Positions 26,272-34,744 of a stretch of 56,878 bases of DNA are shown here, one piece after another (positions within the stretch are counted from its first letter, which is position 1; the number at the start of each line of letters is the position of its first letter). The translations under genes and the position numbers were made by a program. Source of the stretch: an uncultured Pelagibacteraceae bacterium. Lineage in GTDB: Bacteria; Pseudomonadota; Alphaproteobacteria; Pelagibacterales; Pelagibacteraceae. Where the stretch lies: NCBI GenBank assembly GCA_902541745.1, contig CACBRW010000004.1, positions 1 through 56,878 of the forward strand, read 5' to 3'. Under the pieces are notes generated by a model. The model was given only the letters and a program-made list of their open reading frames with translations, was not told where the DNA came from and ran no database searches.

Positions 26272-26841
26272 ATGAATGACTTTATTGAACAAAATGTTTC
26301 ATTAGAAAAGTGCCCTGCATTAGTCCTCAATGCAGATTATAGACCCTTGAGTTACTACCCTTTATCTTTGTGGTCATGGCAGGATACAGTTAAATCTGTT
26401 TTTCTGGATCGAGTTATTATTGTTAGTAATTATGACAGAACTATTAGAAGTCCATCATTTAATATGAAATTACCAAGTGTTATCGCATTAAAGGATTATA
26501 TTGTACCTCAAAGCAAACCAAGTTTTACTAGATTTAATGTATTTTTAAGAGATAAATTTTCCTGTCAATATTGTGGAAGCAATGAAGAGTTAACTTTTGA
26601 TCATTTATTACCTAGATCAAAAGGGGGTGAAACTAATTGGGATAATGTTGTAACAGCTTGTTCTGCATGTAATGTAAAAAAGGGTGGAAAACTATTAAAA
26701 CATTCAGGTATGAAATTACATCAGCACCCTTATCGACCATCAACGGAGGATCTGCATAAAAATGGCAAACATTTTCCACCAAATTTTTTACACAAAAGCT
26801 GGATGGATTACTTATATTGGGATGTAGAACTAGAGTCTTAA
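26272..26841 (+). CDS. HNH endonuclease family protein
   Basis: A 189-residue protein with one HNH domain: CQYCG, then TFDHLLPRSKGGETNWDNVVTAC-type core and a second Cys pair (CSAC), giving a zinc-stabilised betabetaalpha-metal fold. It starts with the conserved ALVLNADYRPLSYYPL segment of a widespread chromosomal HNH group in alphaproteobacteria. The context is housekeeping and there are no mobile-element marks, so it is probably not a homing enzyme. Its cellular role is unknown. Confidence 0.87.
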   Translation: MNDFIEQNVSLEKCPALVLNADYRPLSYYPLSLWSWQDTVKSVFLDRVIIVSNYDRTIRSPSFNMKLPSVIALKDYIVPQSKPSFTRFNVFLRDKFSCQYCGSNEELTFDHLLPRSKGGETNWDNVVTACSACNVKKGGKLLKHSGMKLHQHPYRPSTEDLHKNGKHFPPNFLHKSWMDYLYWDVELES

Positions 26842-27371
26842 ATTTTCTCAGAAATATTTATTGCAATTTTTGATCCAGTTTTAATTATTTTATCTAAAAT
26901 AGAGTAAGGACCTACTTTTGTTGCACCCTTTTCATAAGCAGTATCTTTATGACTTAATTCATCTTCTCTAAATTTAATAATTTTTTTTTTAAGTTTTGGT
27001 TCACTTTTATCAAGTTGTTTTATTTGGTTTAAATAATGTTCATCTATAACTTCTTCAACAGAAGCAGTGCATAGCATAGCTGCTTTCTTTCCAAGCAAAG
27101 TTGAACCAAACCCTAATCCTACACCTAATAAATCCCATAAGGGTAAAAATTTTGTTGGTTTTATATTTCTTTTTTTAATTTCTTCTTCAAAATAATCAGA
27201 ATGTTCTTTTTCGTGAACTTTCATTTCTTCAATTGTTTTTTTTAAAGCTTCATCTTTAACTAATGTGTTTAGAGCTAGCAACTGTCCTTCATAAATTTTA
27301 ACAGCACCACGTTCTCCAGCATGATCAACTCTAATGAATTCTTCTATTTTCTTTTTACTTATTGTTGTCAT
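26838..27371 (-). CDS. coq7: Demethoxyubiquinone hydroxylase Coq7
   Basis: Diiron carboxylate oxygenase for the C6 hydroxylation of the ubiquinone ring. Ligand motifs repeat in the Coq7 order: RVDHAGERGAVKIYEGQ (Glu), HEKEHSDYF (ExxH), SVEEVIDEHYLNQ (Glu, ExxH) and FREDELSHKDTA (ExxH). The 177 residues match the bacterial Coq7 form rather than flavin-dependent UbiF. It overlaps the upstream dsbB-like gene by 17 bases and complements ubiE and ubiB found elsewhere in the window. Confidence 0.95.
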   Translation of the reverse strand: MTTISKKKIEEFIRVDHAGERGAVKIYEGQLLALNTLVKDEALKKTIEEMKVHEKEHSDYFEEEIKKRNIKPTKFLPLWDLLGVGLGFGSTLLGKKAAMLCTASVEEVIDEHYLNQIKQLDKSEPKLKKKIIKFREDELSHKDTAYEKGATKVGPYSILDKIIKTGSKIAINISEKI

Positions 27372-27840
27372 AATTTAAATAAGTTTTTGTTGTAAAATAA
27401 ACTATTAATATTGATATTATAATATTGTAGCTTGTAAGCGATAATCCTAAAACTTTAAATGTAACATCTTTGCAACTTACATTTTTTTCTTGCAATTGTC
27501 TCAATATGTCCTCTTTTGAAAGTAAATTAGAGCCATTTTTTAAATCACAAACTAATGATTCTTCAATAAAACCTTGCTCAATACCTAAATGATATAAAGA
27601 TAAAATAGTAGCTACTAAAAAAATTAAAATAAGAGAAAGAATGAAGTATTTTTCAAGATAAATAAATTTGTAATTTAATACAATAATTAGTAATGCTAAT
27701 ATGTATGGAATTCTTTCCAGTATACATAAGTTACAAGGTTGATGACCTAGAATATATTCAATAAAAAATGCTGAAGCTAAAGCAATAATGCTGATTAAAA
27801 AAATTAATTTTAAGGTAATTGTTTTGTTAATCTCAACCAT
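27355..27840 (-). CDS. dsbB: Disulfide bond formation protein B (DsbB)
   Basis: Inner-membrane quinone reductase that reoxidises DsbA. Four hydrophobic segments are visible, the first periplasmic Cys pair is HQPCNLC next to an Arg (ERIPY), and the second pair lies in VCDLKNG and VSCKDV. The 161-residue length is normal. It lies between a DedA-like gene and coq7 with overlapping ends. Confidence 0.92.
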   Translation of the reverse strand: MVEINKTITLKLIFLISIIALASAFFIEYILGHQPCNLCILERIPYILALLIIVLNYKFIYLEKYFILSLILIFLVATILSLYHLGIEQGFIEESLVCDLKNGSNLLSKEDILRQLQEKNVSCKDVTFKVLGLSLTSYNIIISILIVYFTTKTYLNYDNNK

Positions 27841-28438
27841 TAAATTTAAAAAATAAATAAATAATAATAAATATTATAACTATAATAATTCCAATTATGG
27901 TGAACCATTTTGATCCATGTTTTTCCATGTACTCTGTGAATAATTCTCCAAATCTATAAGATAAATAGGCAACTATAAAAAATCTTAGGCTTCTTGAAAT
28001 TAAACTAACAATTATAAAAATAGGAAGATTAAAAGCAATTAAACCACTTGAAATCGTAAAAGCTTTATAGGGTAATGGAGTAAAGCCAGCTAAAAAAAGA
28101 ATACTCAGCCATGCGAGGAATCCACTACCTTGAGACATGCTTAATTTTAAATTTTCAACTTTATTTTGATAACCATAAAATTCGATTAAATACATTGCTA
28201 AATCAAAAAATAAATAACCTATCAAATATCCAAAGATTCCTCCAAGAACTGAAAATATTGCTGCTATTAAAAATATTTTTAGATATTCCTTTTTTTTAGC
28301 GATAACCATTGGGATTATCATTGCATCTGGGGGTATAGGAAAAAAAGAACTTTCTATAAAAGATACAAGCCCTAAATAAAAATTAGAACTTTTATGTGCA
28401 GCTAATTCTAAACATTTTTTGTAAAGTGTTTGAAACAT
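27833..28438 (-). CDS. DedA/YqaA-like VTT-domain membrane protein
   Basis: A 201-residue membrane protein with the DedA (SNARE-associated/VTT) pattern: the re-entrant segment SFIESSFFPIPPDAMIIPMV, then GGIFGYLIGY and the second re-entrant FLAGFTPLPYKAFTISSG, followed by several hydrophobic helices. The YqaA subgroup fits best. Members are linked to lipid or undecaprenyl phosphate flipping and membrane homeostasis. First gene of DedA-dsbB-coq7; divergent from tRNA-Leu. Confidence 0.87.
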   Translation of the reverse strand: MFQTLYKKCLELAAHKSSNFYLGLVSFIESSFFPIPPDAMIIPMVIAKKKEYLKIFLIAAIFSVLGGIFGYLIGYLFFDLAMYLIEFYGYQNKVENLKLSMSQGSGFLAWLSILFLAGFTPLPYKAFTISSGLIAFNLPIFIIVSLISRSLRFFIVAYLSYRFGELFTEYMEKHGSKWFTIIGIIIVIIFIIIYLFFKFNG

Positions 28439-28457
28439 TTTTTGGTTTTAATATAAA

Positions 28458-28485
28458 TTTAGTTCTTATACTATTTAAATATAAT
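28458..28485 (+). promoter_or_regulatory. Putative promoter of tRNA-Leu
   Basis: A perfect TATAAT (28480-28485) lies 15 bases before the mature tRNA 5' end, with a weak TTTAGT (28458-28463) 16 bases upstream as -35. It probably also transcribes the acyl-CoA synthetase gene that follows the tRNA. Confidence 0.4.
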
Positions 28486-28500
28486 TTAATTAAATACCTA

Positions 28501-28585
28501 GGGCGAATGGCGGAACTGGTAGACGCGCACGACTCAAAATCGTGTTTCGTAAGAAGTGAGAGTTCGATTCTCTCTTCGCCCACCA
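28501..28585 (+). tRNA. tRNA-Leu (anticodon CAA)
   Basis: Cloverleaf read by eye: acceptor GGGCGAA pairs with TTCGCCC, discriminator A and an encoded CCA follow. The anticodon stem CACGA/TCGTG encloses the loop CTCAAAA, giving anticodon CAA. The long variable arm (about TTTCGTAAGAAGTGAG) marks a class II leucine tRNA, and the T-loop is GTTCGATTC. The mature 3' end lies only seven bases before the next ATG. Confidence 0.95.
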
Positions 28586-28592
28586 AGTAACT

Positions 28593-30323
28593 ATGAATTT
28601 AGATAATTTAAATAACTTAATCGAATTATTTGCTAATCAAGCAAATAAACAAAATAAAAAAGATATTTTTTTAGAATGGCTAAACCCAACCAATAAAAAA
28701 ACATACACATGGGGACAAACTGAAAAGAATATTTTAAAATTATCAAAAGTCATTAAAGAAAATATAAAAGAAGGCGATAGATGTCTTTTAGTTTCGGAAA
28801 ACAGACCCGAGTGGTTTGTTTCTGATTTATCTATAATGTTAGCTGGTGGAATTACTGTTCCAGCATATACAACATATATAGAAGATGATTATAAGTACCT
28901 GATAGAAGATTGTGAGCCTAGCTTAGTAATTGTTTCAAATAATGAAATATTAAAAAAATTAAATAATTCAATTAATGAAAAAGACTTTATCAAAAAGGTT
29001 ATTACTTTAGATGAAAAAGCTAAGGTAACAAATAATTTAAATATAATTAACAAAGAAAAATATTTAGATTTTAACTTAATTATAAAAAATAATTTATTAG
29101 CAGAAGATAAAATTGAAAATAATAAGTTAAAAAGAAATTCTCCAGCATGTATCATTTATACTTCTGGAACCGGAGGAAATCCAAAGGGTGTAATTTTAAG
29201 TCACGGTGGAATTTTAAATAATGTTGTTGGATCGTGTGAAATTACAAAACCATTATTTAATTCAAGACCAGTATTTTTAACTTGGCTTCCGCTTTCTCAT
29301 TCTTATGAGCACTGTCTTCAATTTGTACAGATAGCAGTAGGAGCTAGAGTATTCTATGCAGAAAAAATAGAAAAACTTTTAGAAAATATATCTGAAGCAA
29401 AGCCTACAATTATGGCAGCTGTCCCCAGGTTTTACCAAAACCTTTACAACAAAATAAACATGAATTTAAAAAAACAAAAGGGTTTTAAAGCAAAATTAAT
29501 TGAAGCAACTCTTCGTCTGGGAAGAAAAAAACTATTAAATCAAAAAATGACTTTTAATGAAAAATTGCACGATTTTGTAGTTGATAAATTAGTTAGAAAG
29601 AAAATAAAAAAACAGTTTGGTGGAAATTTAAAAGCTTTCGTTTCAGGTGGTGGTGCTTTAGATAAAGAAATAGGTGAATTTTTAAATGCTATAGGACTAC
29701 CGACACTTCAGGGATACGGCTTAACAGAAACATCACCAGTAGTAAGTTGCAATCCAATACATAAAATTAAAGTGGAAACCGTAGGACCTCCATTTAAAGG
29801 AAATGAAGTTAAAATTGCAGAAGACGGAGAAATATTAGTTAAAGGCGAAAATGTAATGCTAGGATATTGGAATAAAAAAGAAGAAACTGAGAAAGTAATT
29901 ATAAATGGATGGCTTCATACTGGTGATATTGGAGAAATAGACCCGGATGATGGTTATTTAAAAATTACTGATAGAAAAAAAGATATTATAGTAAGTGCTG
30001 GAGGAGATAATATTTCGCCAGCTAAAATTGAAAATATGATTACAAATGAGCCAGAAATTGATCAATGTATGGTTTATGGTGATAAAAAAAATTATTTAGT
30101 TGCTTTAATAGTGCCTAATAAAGATTTTTTAAATGAAAAAGAAAAAATAAATAAAGTAATTGAAAAAATAAATACAAAATTGACTTTATTGGAAAAAATA
30201 AAAAAGATTCAATTAATAGATGAAAATTTTTCTATTGAAAATGGTTTAATGACACCAACAATGAAAGTAAAAAGAAAAAAAGTTACAGAAAAATATAAAA
30301 ATCAACTAGAAAATCTTTATTAA
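28593..30323 (+). CDS. Long-chain acyl-CoA synthetase (AMP-forming)
   Basis: ANL-superfamily ligase that activates fatty acids. Motifs: IIYTSGTGGNPKGVILSHGG (P-loop), TWLPLSHSYEHC, LQGYGLTETSPVV and WLHTGDIGEIDPDDGYLKI with the hinge DRKKDIIVSAGG. At 576 residues it resembles bacterial long-chain acyl-CoA synthetases with the insertion typical of the FAA1-like group. Its ATG is seven bases after the tRNA-Leu CCA end, leaving almost no leader once the tRNA is processed, and there is no Shine-Dalgarno (see findings). Confidence 0.92.
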   Translation: MNLDNLNNLIELFANQANKQNKKDIFLEWLNPTNKKTYTWGQTEKNILKLSKVIKENIKEGDRCLLVSENRPEWFVSDLSIMLAGGITVPAYTTYIEDDYKYLIEDCEPSLVIVSNNEILKKLNNSINEKDFIKKVITLDEKAKVTNNLNIINKEKYLDFNLIIKNNLLAEDKIENNKLKRNSPACIIYTSGTGGNPKGVILSHGGILNNVVGSCEITKPLFNSRPVFLTWLPLSHSYEHCLQFVQIAVGARVFYAEKIEKLLENISEAKPTIMAAVPRFYQNLYNKINMNLKKQKGFKAKLIEATLRLGRKKLLNQKMTFNEKLHDFVVDKLVRKKIKKQFGGNLKAFVSGGGALDKEIGEFLNAIGLPTLQGYGLTETSPVVSCNPIHKIKVETVGPPFKGNEVKIAEDGEILVKGENVMLGYWNKKEETEKVIINGWLHTGDIGEIDPDDGYLKITDRKKDIIVSAGGDNISPAKIENMITNEPEIDQCMVYGDKKNYLVALIVPNKDFLNEKEKINKVIEKINTKLTLLEKIKKIQLIDENFSIENGLMTPTMKVKRKKVTEKYKNQLENLY

Positions 30324-30338
30324 ATTATTTAAATAAAT

Positions 30339-30359
30339 TGTTTATTAACCGCATAAACA
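30339..30359. other. Small hairpin after the acyl-CoA synthetase gene
   Basis: TGTTTAT (30339-30345) and ATAAACA (30353-30359) form a 7-bp stem with a 7-base loop 16 bases after the stop codon. It lacks a T-run, so it may be an mRNA 3' end element rather than an intrinsic terminator. The remaining sequence up to 30442 is AT-rich with nothing recognisable. Confidence 0.35.
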
Positions 30360-30442
30360 TTAACTAAATTAATTAAAAAAAGTTTTATAAAAATAAAAAA
30401 ATTTAAAATAGTTTTTACAAAATTTAACTTTTAATTAAAGAA

Positions 30443-30471
30443 TTGACATAACTTGTATAAAAAAATAAAAA
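30443..30471 (+). promoter_or_regulatory. Putative promoter of the Lys-rich peptide gene
   Basis: A perfect TTGACA lies at 30443-30448, about 75 bases before the peptide start. The -10 is ambiguous: TAAAAA-type sequence at 17 bases, or a better TATGAT (30472-30477) at an over-long 23-base spacing. The perfect -35 is like that of the rubrerythrin promoter. Confidence 0.35.
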
Positions 30472-30482
30472 TATGATAACAG

Positions 30483-30499
30483 CGAATCATTTTGATTCG
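30483..30499. promoter_or_regulatory. Perfect CGAATCA/TGATTCG dyad in the leader of the Lys-rich peptide gene
   Basis: A 7-bp perfect inverted repeat with a TTT centre, 23 bases upstream of the ATG and in the predicted 5' untranslated region. It could be an operator or an mRNA hairpin just ahead of the AGGGAG ribosome-binding site. Confidence 0.5.
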
Positions 30500-30522
30500 T
30501 TTAACTAAAAAGGGAGCTAAAG

Positions 30523-30615
30523 ATGCCTAAGAAAAGAAAAAAAGCGGCAAAGAAAACTAAGAAAAAAGCTAAGAAAAAAGCTAAGAAAAAAGCTAAAAAA
30601 AGAAGAAGAAAATAG
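30523..30615 (+). CDS. 30-residue Lys/Arg-rich histone-tail-like peptide
   Basis: A complete small gene: promoter-like sequence, dyad, strong Shine-Dalgarno (AGGGAG, 6 bases before ATG), 30 codons, TAG stop, and a strong intrinsic terminator 22 bases later. The peptide is 18 Lys and 4 Arg of 30, built from three AKKK-type units after MPKKRKKAAKKTKK and ending KKRRRK. Its composition resembles the C-terminal tails of histone H1-like bacterial proteins (Hc1, AlgP) and the N-terminal tail of the CarD protein encoded opposite. Nucleic-acid binding is the likely role; this is inference. The independent signals argue that it is really expressed. Confidence 0.72.
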   Translation: MPKKRKKAAKKTKKKAKKKAKKKAKKRRRK

Positions 30616-30633
30616 TAACTTAGTATTCTTTAC

Positions 30634-30677
30634 AAAAAACGCTTCTCATTACAGTTTGTGTGAGAGGCGTTTTTTTT
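30634..30677 (+). terminator. Intrinsic terminator after the Lys-rich peptide gene
   Basis: AACGCTTCTCA (30638-30648) pairs with TGAGAGGCGTT (30661-30671) in an 11-bp stem with one G-T wobble and a 12-base loop, then eight T residues. An A-tract precedes it, so it may also terminate carD transcripts from the other strand, whose stop codon overlaps the T-run. Confidence 0.88.
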
Positions 30678-31572
30678 ACTCGTCCATCGGTTCGTCGTTA
30701 TCAGAAATTGGCTCGTCAACAGGTAATTCACTAGTTGGAGTTTTTGCAGTTGCTACTGGCTGGGGCTGCCCACCTAAATTTCTTTTCAGTGCTTTATCTA
30801 ATTTTTTCTGAGTATCCTCTAAAGAAACATTTAAAACAATCTGAAATTCAGACAAAATTCTTTCATAAGCCTTTTCAAATAATTGTCTTTCACTATAAGA
30901 CTGGTCAACCATAAGGTCATCACCCTTATTTAAATCTCTTACAACCTCAGCTAATTCATATATTTTTCCAGAAGATATTTTCGCCTCATATTCTTGTGCT
31001 CTTCGACTCCACATTGATCTTTTAATTTTTGGTTTACTTTTTAATATTGAAATGCATTTGTTTACCTGATTGATAGTTGCTAACGGCCTCAAGTGAGACT
31101 GTTTGTTTACAGGGACCATTCCATTAGCTTTATCCTTTTCAAATTTAATAACATATGTTTCAACATCAATTCCACCAATATTAATTTTTTTGAACTCAGT
31201 AATTTGGCCCACACCATGTTTTGGATAAACAACGTGATCTTTAATTTTGTATTCTCTTTTTTCAGTTTCTTGTTTTTTAACTTTTTTTATTTCAGGTTTA
31301 ACTTCATTAGTTTTTGAAATTCTTAAATTATCTACTTTTGTTTCAGCTGCTGTTTCTGCAACTTTAACAGTTTTTTTTATTTTGTTTGATTTAGGTTTGA
31401 CTTTTTTAGCAACTTTTTTGGTTTTTTTTGAAATTATTTTTTTAGCTTTTTTTGCTTTTACATTTTTTTTTGTTTTGACAACCTTCTTTTTAAATACTTT
31501 TTTTTTCACTTTTTTGTCTGTTTTGCCTTTAAAGATTTTCTTTAAAATATTTTTCGTACTTATTTTGCTCAT
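30676..31572 (-). CDS. carD: CarD-family transcription regulator with Lys-rich N-terminal tail
   Basis: CarD/CdnL-type RNA polymerase-binding regulator. The core begins near residue 105 with [19 protein letters not shown], the Tudor-like RNAP-interacting domain, and continues with the helical DNA-contacting part ([32 protein letters not shown]). An N-terminal tail of about 90 residues is Lys-rich with KAKKAKK and KKVAKKVK units, resembling a histone H1 tail; the C-terminus is acidic (SDNDEPMDE). The start is uncertain: ATG at 31572 (MSKISTKN), 31587 or 31614 all overlap fdxA. Linkage to fdxA is typical of alphaproteobacteria. Confidence 0.87.
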   Translation of the reverse strand: MSKISTKNILKKIFKGKTDKKVKKKVFKKKVVKTKKNVKAKKAKKIISKKTKKVAKKVKPKSNKIKKTVKVAETAAETKVDNLRISKTNEVKPEIKKVKKQETEKREYKIKDHVVYPKHGVGQITEFKKINIGGIDVETYVIKFEKDKANGMVPVNKQSHLRPLATINQVNKCISILKSKPKIKRSMWSRRAQEYEAKISSGKIYELAEVVRDLNKGDDLMVDQSYSERQLFEKAYERILSEFQIVLNVSLEDTQKKLDKALKRNLGGQPQPVATAKTPTSELPVDEPISDNDEPMDE

Positions 31573-31855
31573 TTTTAAATTCTTCATGATCCGCTGGTGG
31601 ATCTTTTTTTTCATTTATGTTGGGCCAGATTTCAGAGTATTTTTTATTTATCTCCAACCATTTTTCACTTCCAGGTTCAGTGTCTGCTTTGATGGCATCG
31701 ACAGGGCATTCTGGCTCGCAAACGCCACAATCTATACACTCATCGGGTTTAATTACAAGCATATTTTTACCTTCATAAAAGCAATCAACTGGGCACACAT
31801 CAACACAGTCTGTTAATTTGCACTTAATACATTTGTCGTTAACTATGTATGTCAT
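31529..31855 (-). CDS. fdxA: 7Fe ferredoxin FdxA
   Basis: Soluble ferredoxin with one [3Fe-4S] and one [4Fe-4S] cluster. The first motif [17 protein letters not shown] and the second [16 protein letters not shown] match the FdxA pattern, and the C-terminal extension [19 protein letters not shown] is characteristic. The length of 108 residues is normal. It overlaps terB at its start (ATGA) and carD at its end. Confidence 0.95.
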   Translation of the reverse strand: MTYIVNDKCIKCKLTDCVDVCPVDCFYEGKNMLVIKPDECIDCGVCEPECPVDAIKADTEPGSEKWLEINKKYSEIWPNINEKKDPPADHEEFKNEQNKYEKYFKENL

Positions 31856-32262
31856 TCTGAATTTTTTTTAATTTTTTCTTTAATATCGCCCATTGTTTTA
31901 TTGTCAATATAAAGCAATCCCGCAAGTCGTCTCATTAAATTAGTTTCATATATATCAGCATTTTTGTTTGAATAAATTATAGACCATAAAGCTTCTACTA
32001 TTTTAATTTTCTCTTGCTCAGGCAGATTTTTTACCTCTCTAGTAAAATCTAAAATTTGATTTGAGCTTTCTTCAATTAATTTTGCTTCTTCAATTGTTTT
32101 AGAAATATTTTCATCTTTCACACCTAGTTCATTAAGTGTTTTCTTAATAATTTCTTCCTCTTTATCTGTATAGTTTTCATCTATTTTAGCGGCATGAATT
32201 AATAAAGCACAAACTTTTGTGAGGAAATTATTATTTTTTGTTTCTTCTTTTTTAAAAAACAT
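31852..32262 (-). CDS. TerB-family (tellurite-resistance-like) protein
   Basis: A 136-residue all-helical acidic protein. The TerB-like pattern is [24 protein letters not shown] with Asp/Glu metal-binding-like residues, then a second [28 protein letters not shown] repeat-like half. TerB domains often sit in stress or RNA-linked operons and their biochemical role is mostly unknown. Here it lies between the SUV3-like helicase and fdxA, where many alphaproteobacteria have an S4-domain gene. Confidence 0.8.
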   Translation of the reverse strand: MFFKKEETKNNNFLTKVCALLIHAAKIDENYTDKEEEIIKKTLNELGVKDENISKTIEEAKLIEESSNQILDFTREVKNLPEQEKIKIVEALWSIIYSNKNADIYETNLMRRLAGLLYIDNKTMGDIKEKIKKNSE

Positions 32263-32263
32263 T

Positions 32264-34744
32264 TTAATTTAAATTTAAATTCTTTAATATTTTAAATGGA
32301 TTTTCGTTTGAGATCTTCTTTTTAGTAATTTTTGTAAATTTCTTAATAGGACTGTATTTGAAAAATGTTTCATTTTCTTTTTCAAATATTTTATAATTCA
32401 TTTTTTGAAGTAATTTTTTAAAATTATCTTTACTACATCCTAAAAGATTTAACATTTCAGGAACCAATTTTATTTCAGAATTTTCCTTTGAACTAGAATT
32501 TATTATTAATACAAATAATCTTTCCAAAATATCAATTCTTACAAAAAAATTATCAAATCTTTCAAATCCACACAAAAGCATAAAGTTTTTATTTTTTATT
32601 TCTTTGTCGTCTAAAAAATTCAAACCAAAGGTAGGTGGTTTTAAATTATGAAATTTTTGATAAAAATTTTTCCACAATAATGTTCGCAAAGATACTGCTT
32701 CGGGTTTAATTAATTGATAAAGGAAAACATGGTATCTACCGAACTTTACCCCTAAGTCTCTAAGAATTTTTCTTTCATTTTGTTTTAAGTTTTTTAGGTA
32801 TTCAGAAACTTGATCTCGTTTTAATACTCCATTATTTTCATATAGTTGGTATGCCAGTGCTTTAATTGATGAATTATTTTCTTTTATATTTTTTAAATCA
32901 ATTAAACTTTTAAGTACGTTATTTATTTTTAAATGTATCCATTTGTTAATATAGTCGTTTAAATTTTGTTTATTTTTTTGTCCGATAATATCATCAACGA
33001 TTAAATCAAAATTTGGATTTAAATAATCACTACCTGTTGTTAATTTAGCAATTGGAAAATCATTCCAGTAAATTTTAAAATCTTCATTTAAACTAATTAA
33101 TCCCGTATCAATTATTGATTGTACACGTTTTTCTAATTCCGGACCAATAGTTTGCCTTGCAGCTTTTTTTAAAGACTTAATGTCAGTTTCTAAAGCACCT
33201 TTTTTTAGATCTAGTTCTAATTTAAGTCCTTTAATCTTTCCAATAAATTGATCATCAATTTTAACGTCATTGTTTTGTAAAATTTCAGTTTTAAATTCCA
33301 TATCTTGTTTTAAACCCCTAGCGAGCACACTTGCTCTTTTGTCGATAAAAGTTTTAGTAAGTTCTTCATGCAATCTGTCTGAAAGTCTATCTTCTAAGTG
33401 TTTAGTTTTTTCTATCCAATAACTTTGATTTTCTACCCAATTATTTTTATTTGAAACATATGACCAAGTTCTTACATTTGCAATTCTATTTGATAAAGAA
33501 TCTACATTTCCATCTAGTTTATCAAGTTTCATTAGCTGTAATCTCATATAATCTTCAGAAATTAGTCCTTTTTTGCCAGTTAAAAATTTAAATACATTTC
33601 CAATAACCTCAAAATGATTTCCGTAAGTTTTTTTAACAAAATCAGGTATTTGGCAACATTCCCATAAGAGCATTAAAGTTTTCTTATCAAATCCTCTATC
33701 TAAAATTTTTTGATCTTTTAAAAAATATTTAAGTGCTTTTTCATCCTCACATTCGTGAATTTTTCTTAGCCATTCCACCTGAGGTTTCTCTTCTAAACTT
33801 TTAATTAAACTAATTGGGTTATTGAAATTAAGATTTGAATTTCTCCAAAACAAAGTTCTAATTTCTTCAAATTTATGATTTTCTAATAATTCTACCTCTT
33901 CTGGAGATATTTCTTTACAATCACCAGTAATGCCGAAACCTCCATCGTTTAGGTATCGACCAGCTCTACCGGCTATTTGACCTATTTCAGATAAATTTAA
34001 TCTTCTTAACTTTTTTCCATCAAATTTCTTAACATTTGAAAAATAAACAAAATCTAAATCCATGTTAATTCCCATCCCAATTGCATCTGTTGCAACTAGG
34101 AAATCAACATCTCCAGATTGATATAATTCAACTTGAGCATTTCTTGTTTTTGGACTTAGTGATCCCATTACAATAGCGGCACCACCCTTTTGTCTTCTAA
34201 TTAACTCAGCAATGGCGTAAACCTCCTCTGCTGAAAACGCAATGATTGCTGTTTTTCTGTCAATTCTCGATATTTTTTTATGACCAGTGTAGGTAAGTTT
34301 AGATAGTCTTTCTCTATTTATAAATTCAATATCTCCATCTAATTTTGAAATAATATTTTTAATGGTACTTGAGCCCATCAGCATTGTAAGTTTTTCTCCC
34401 CTCATATTTAAAAGTCTATCGGTAAAAATATGACCTCTTTCATGATCAGAGCACATTTGAATCTCGTCTACGCCAACAAACTCAAGATGTTTGTCAATTG
34501 GCATAGACTCCACTGTGCATAAAAAATATTTTGCATTAGATGGGATTATTTTTTCTTCTCCAGTTATAAGTGCAACTTTATCTAAACTTATTTTCTTGAT
34601 TACTTTGTCATATACTTCTCTTGCAAGTAATCTAAGTGGAAATCCAATCATGCCACTCTCAAAAGAAAGCATGGTTTCGATAGCAAGATGGGTTTTGCCA
34701 GTATTTGTAGGACCGAGAACAGCTGTAATTTTATTTCTAGTCAT
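32264..34744 (-). CDS. SUV3-like DExH-box RNA helicase
   Basis: Superfamily 2 helicase related to mitochondrial SUV3/SUPV3L1, which works with an exoribonuclease in RNA turnover. Walker A is GPTNTGKTH (residues 11-19), followed by GFPLRLLAREVYD, the DExH-equivalent VDEIQM, the SAT-like GSSTIKN, and the motif VI region IGQIAGRAGR. The 826-residue protein has a long C-terminal region rich in Lys and Asn without a recognised domain. First gene of helicase-terB-fdxA-carD. The partner may be PNPase encoded at 4455-6527, by analogy with mitochondria. Confidence 0.9.
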   Translation of the reverse strand: MTRNKITAVLGPTNTGKTHLAIETMLSFESGMIGFPLRLLAREVYDKVIKKISLDKVALITGEEKIIPSNAKYFLCTVESMPIDKHLEFVGVDEIQMCSDHERGHIFTDRLLNMRGEKLTMLMGSSTIKNIISKLDGDIEFINRERLSKLTYTGHKKISRIDRKTAIIAFSAEEVYAIAELIRRQKGGAAIVMGSLSPKTRNAQVELYQSGDVDFLVATDAIGMGINMDLDFVYFSNVKKFDGKKLRRLNLSEIGQIAGRAGRYLNDGGFGITGDCKEISPEEVELLENHKFEEIRTLFWRNSNLNFNNPISLIKSLEEKPQVEWLRKIHECEDEKALKYFLKDQKILDRGFDKKTLMLLWECCQIPDFVKKTYGNHFEVIGNVFKFLTGKKGLISEDYMRLQLMKLDKLDGNVDSLSNRIANVRTWSYVSNKNNWVENQSYWIEKTKHLEDRLSDRLHEELTKTFIDKRASVLARGLKQDMEFKTEILQNNDVKIDDQFIGKIKGLKLELDLKKGALETDIKSLKKAARQTIGPELEKRVQSIIDTGLISLNEDFKIYWNDFPIAKLTTGSDYLNPNFDLIVDDIIGQKNKQNLNDYINKWIHLKINNVLKSLIDLKNIKENNSSIKALAYQLYENNGVLKRDQVSEYLKNLKQNERKILRDLGVKFGRYHVFLYQLIKPEAVSLRTLLWKNFYQKFHNLKPPTFGLNFLDDKEIKNKNFMLLCGFERFDNFFVRIDILERLFVLIINSSSKENSEIKLVPEMLNLLGCSKDNFKKLLQKMNYKIFEKENETFFKYSPIKKFTKITKKKISNENPFKILKNLNLN

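Noticed and set aside
26272-26841. HNH protein as a homing or mobile endonuclease
   Set aside because: Belongs to a chromosomal HNH group; no intron, intein, repeats or integrase nearby.
28396-28590. 64-codon plus ORF and its minus counterpart across the tRNA-Leu
   Set aside because: Both are translations of the tRNA gene and flanks (the LVDAHDSKS string is typical of tRNA-Leu mistranslation).
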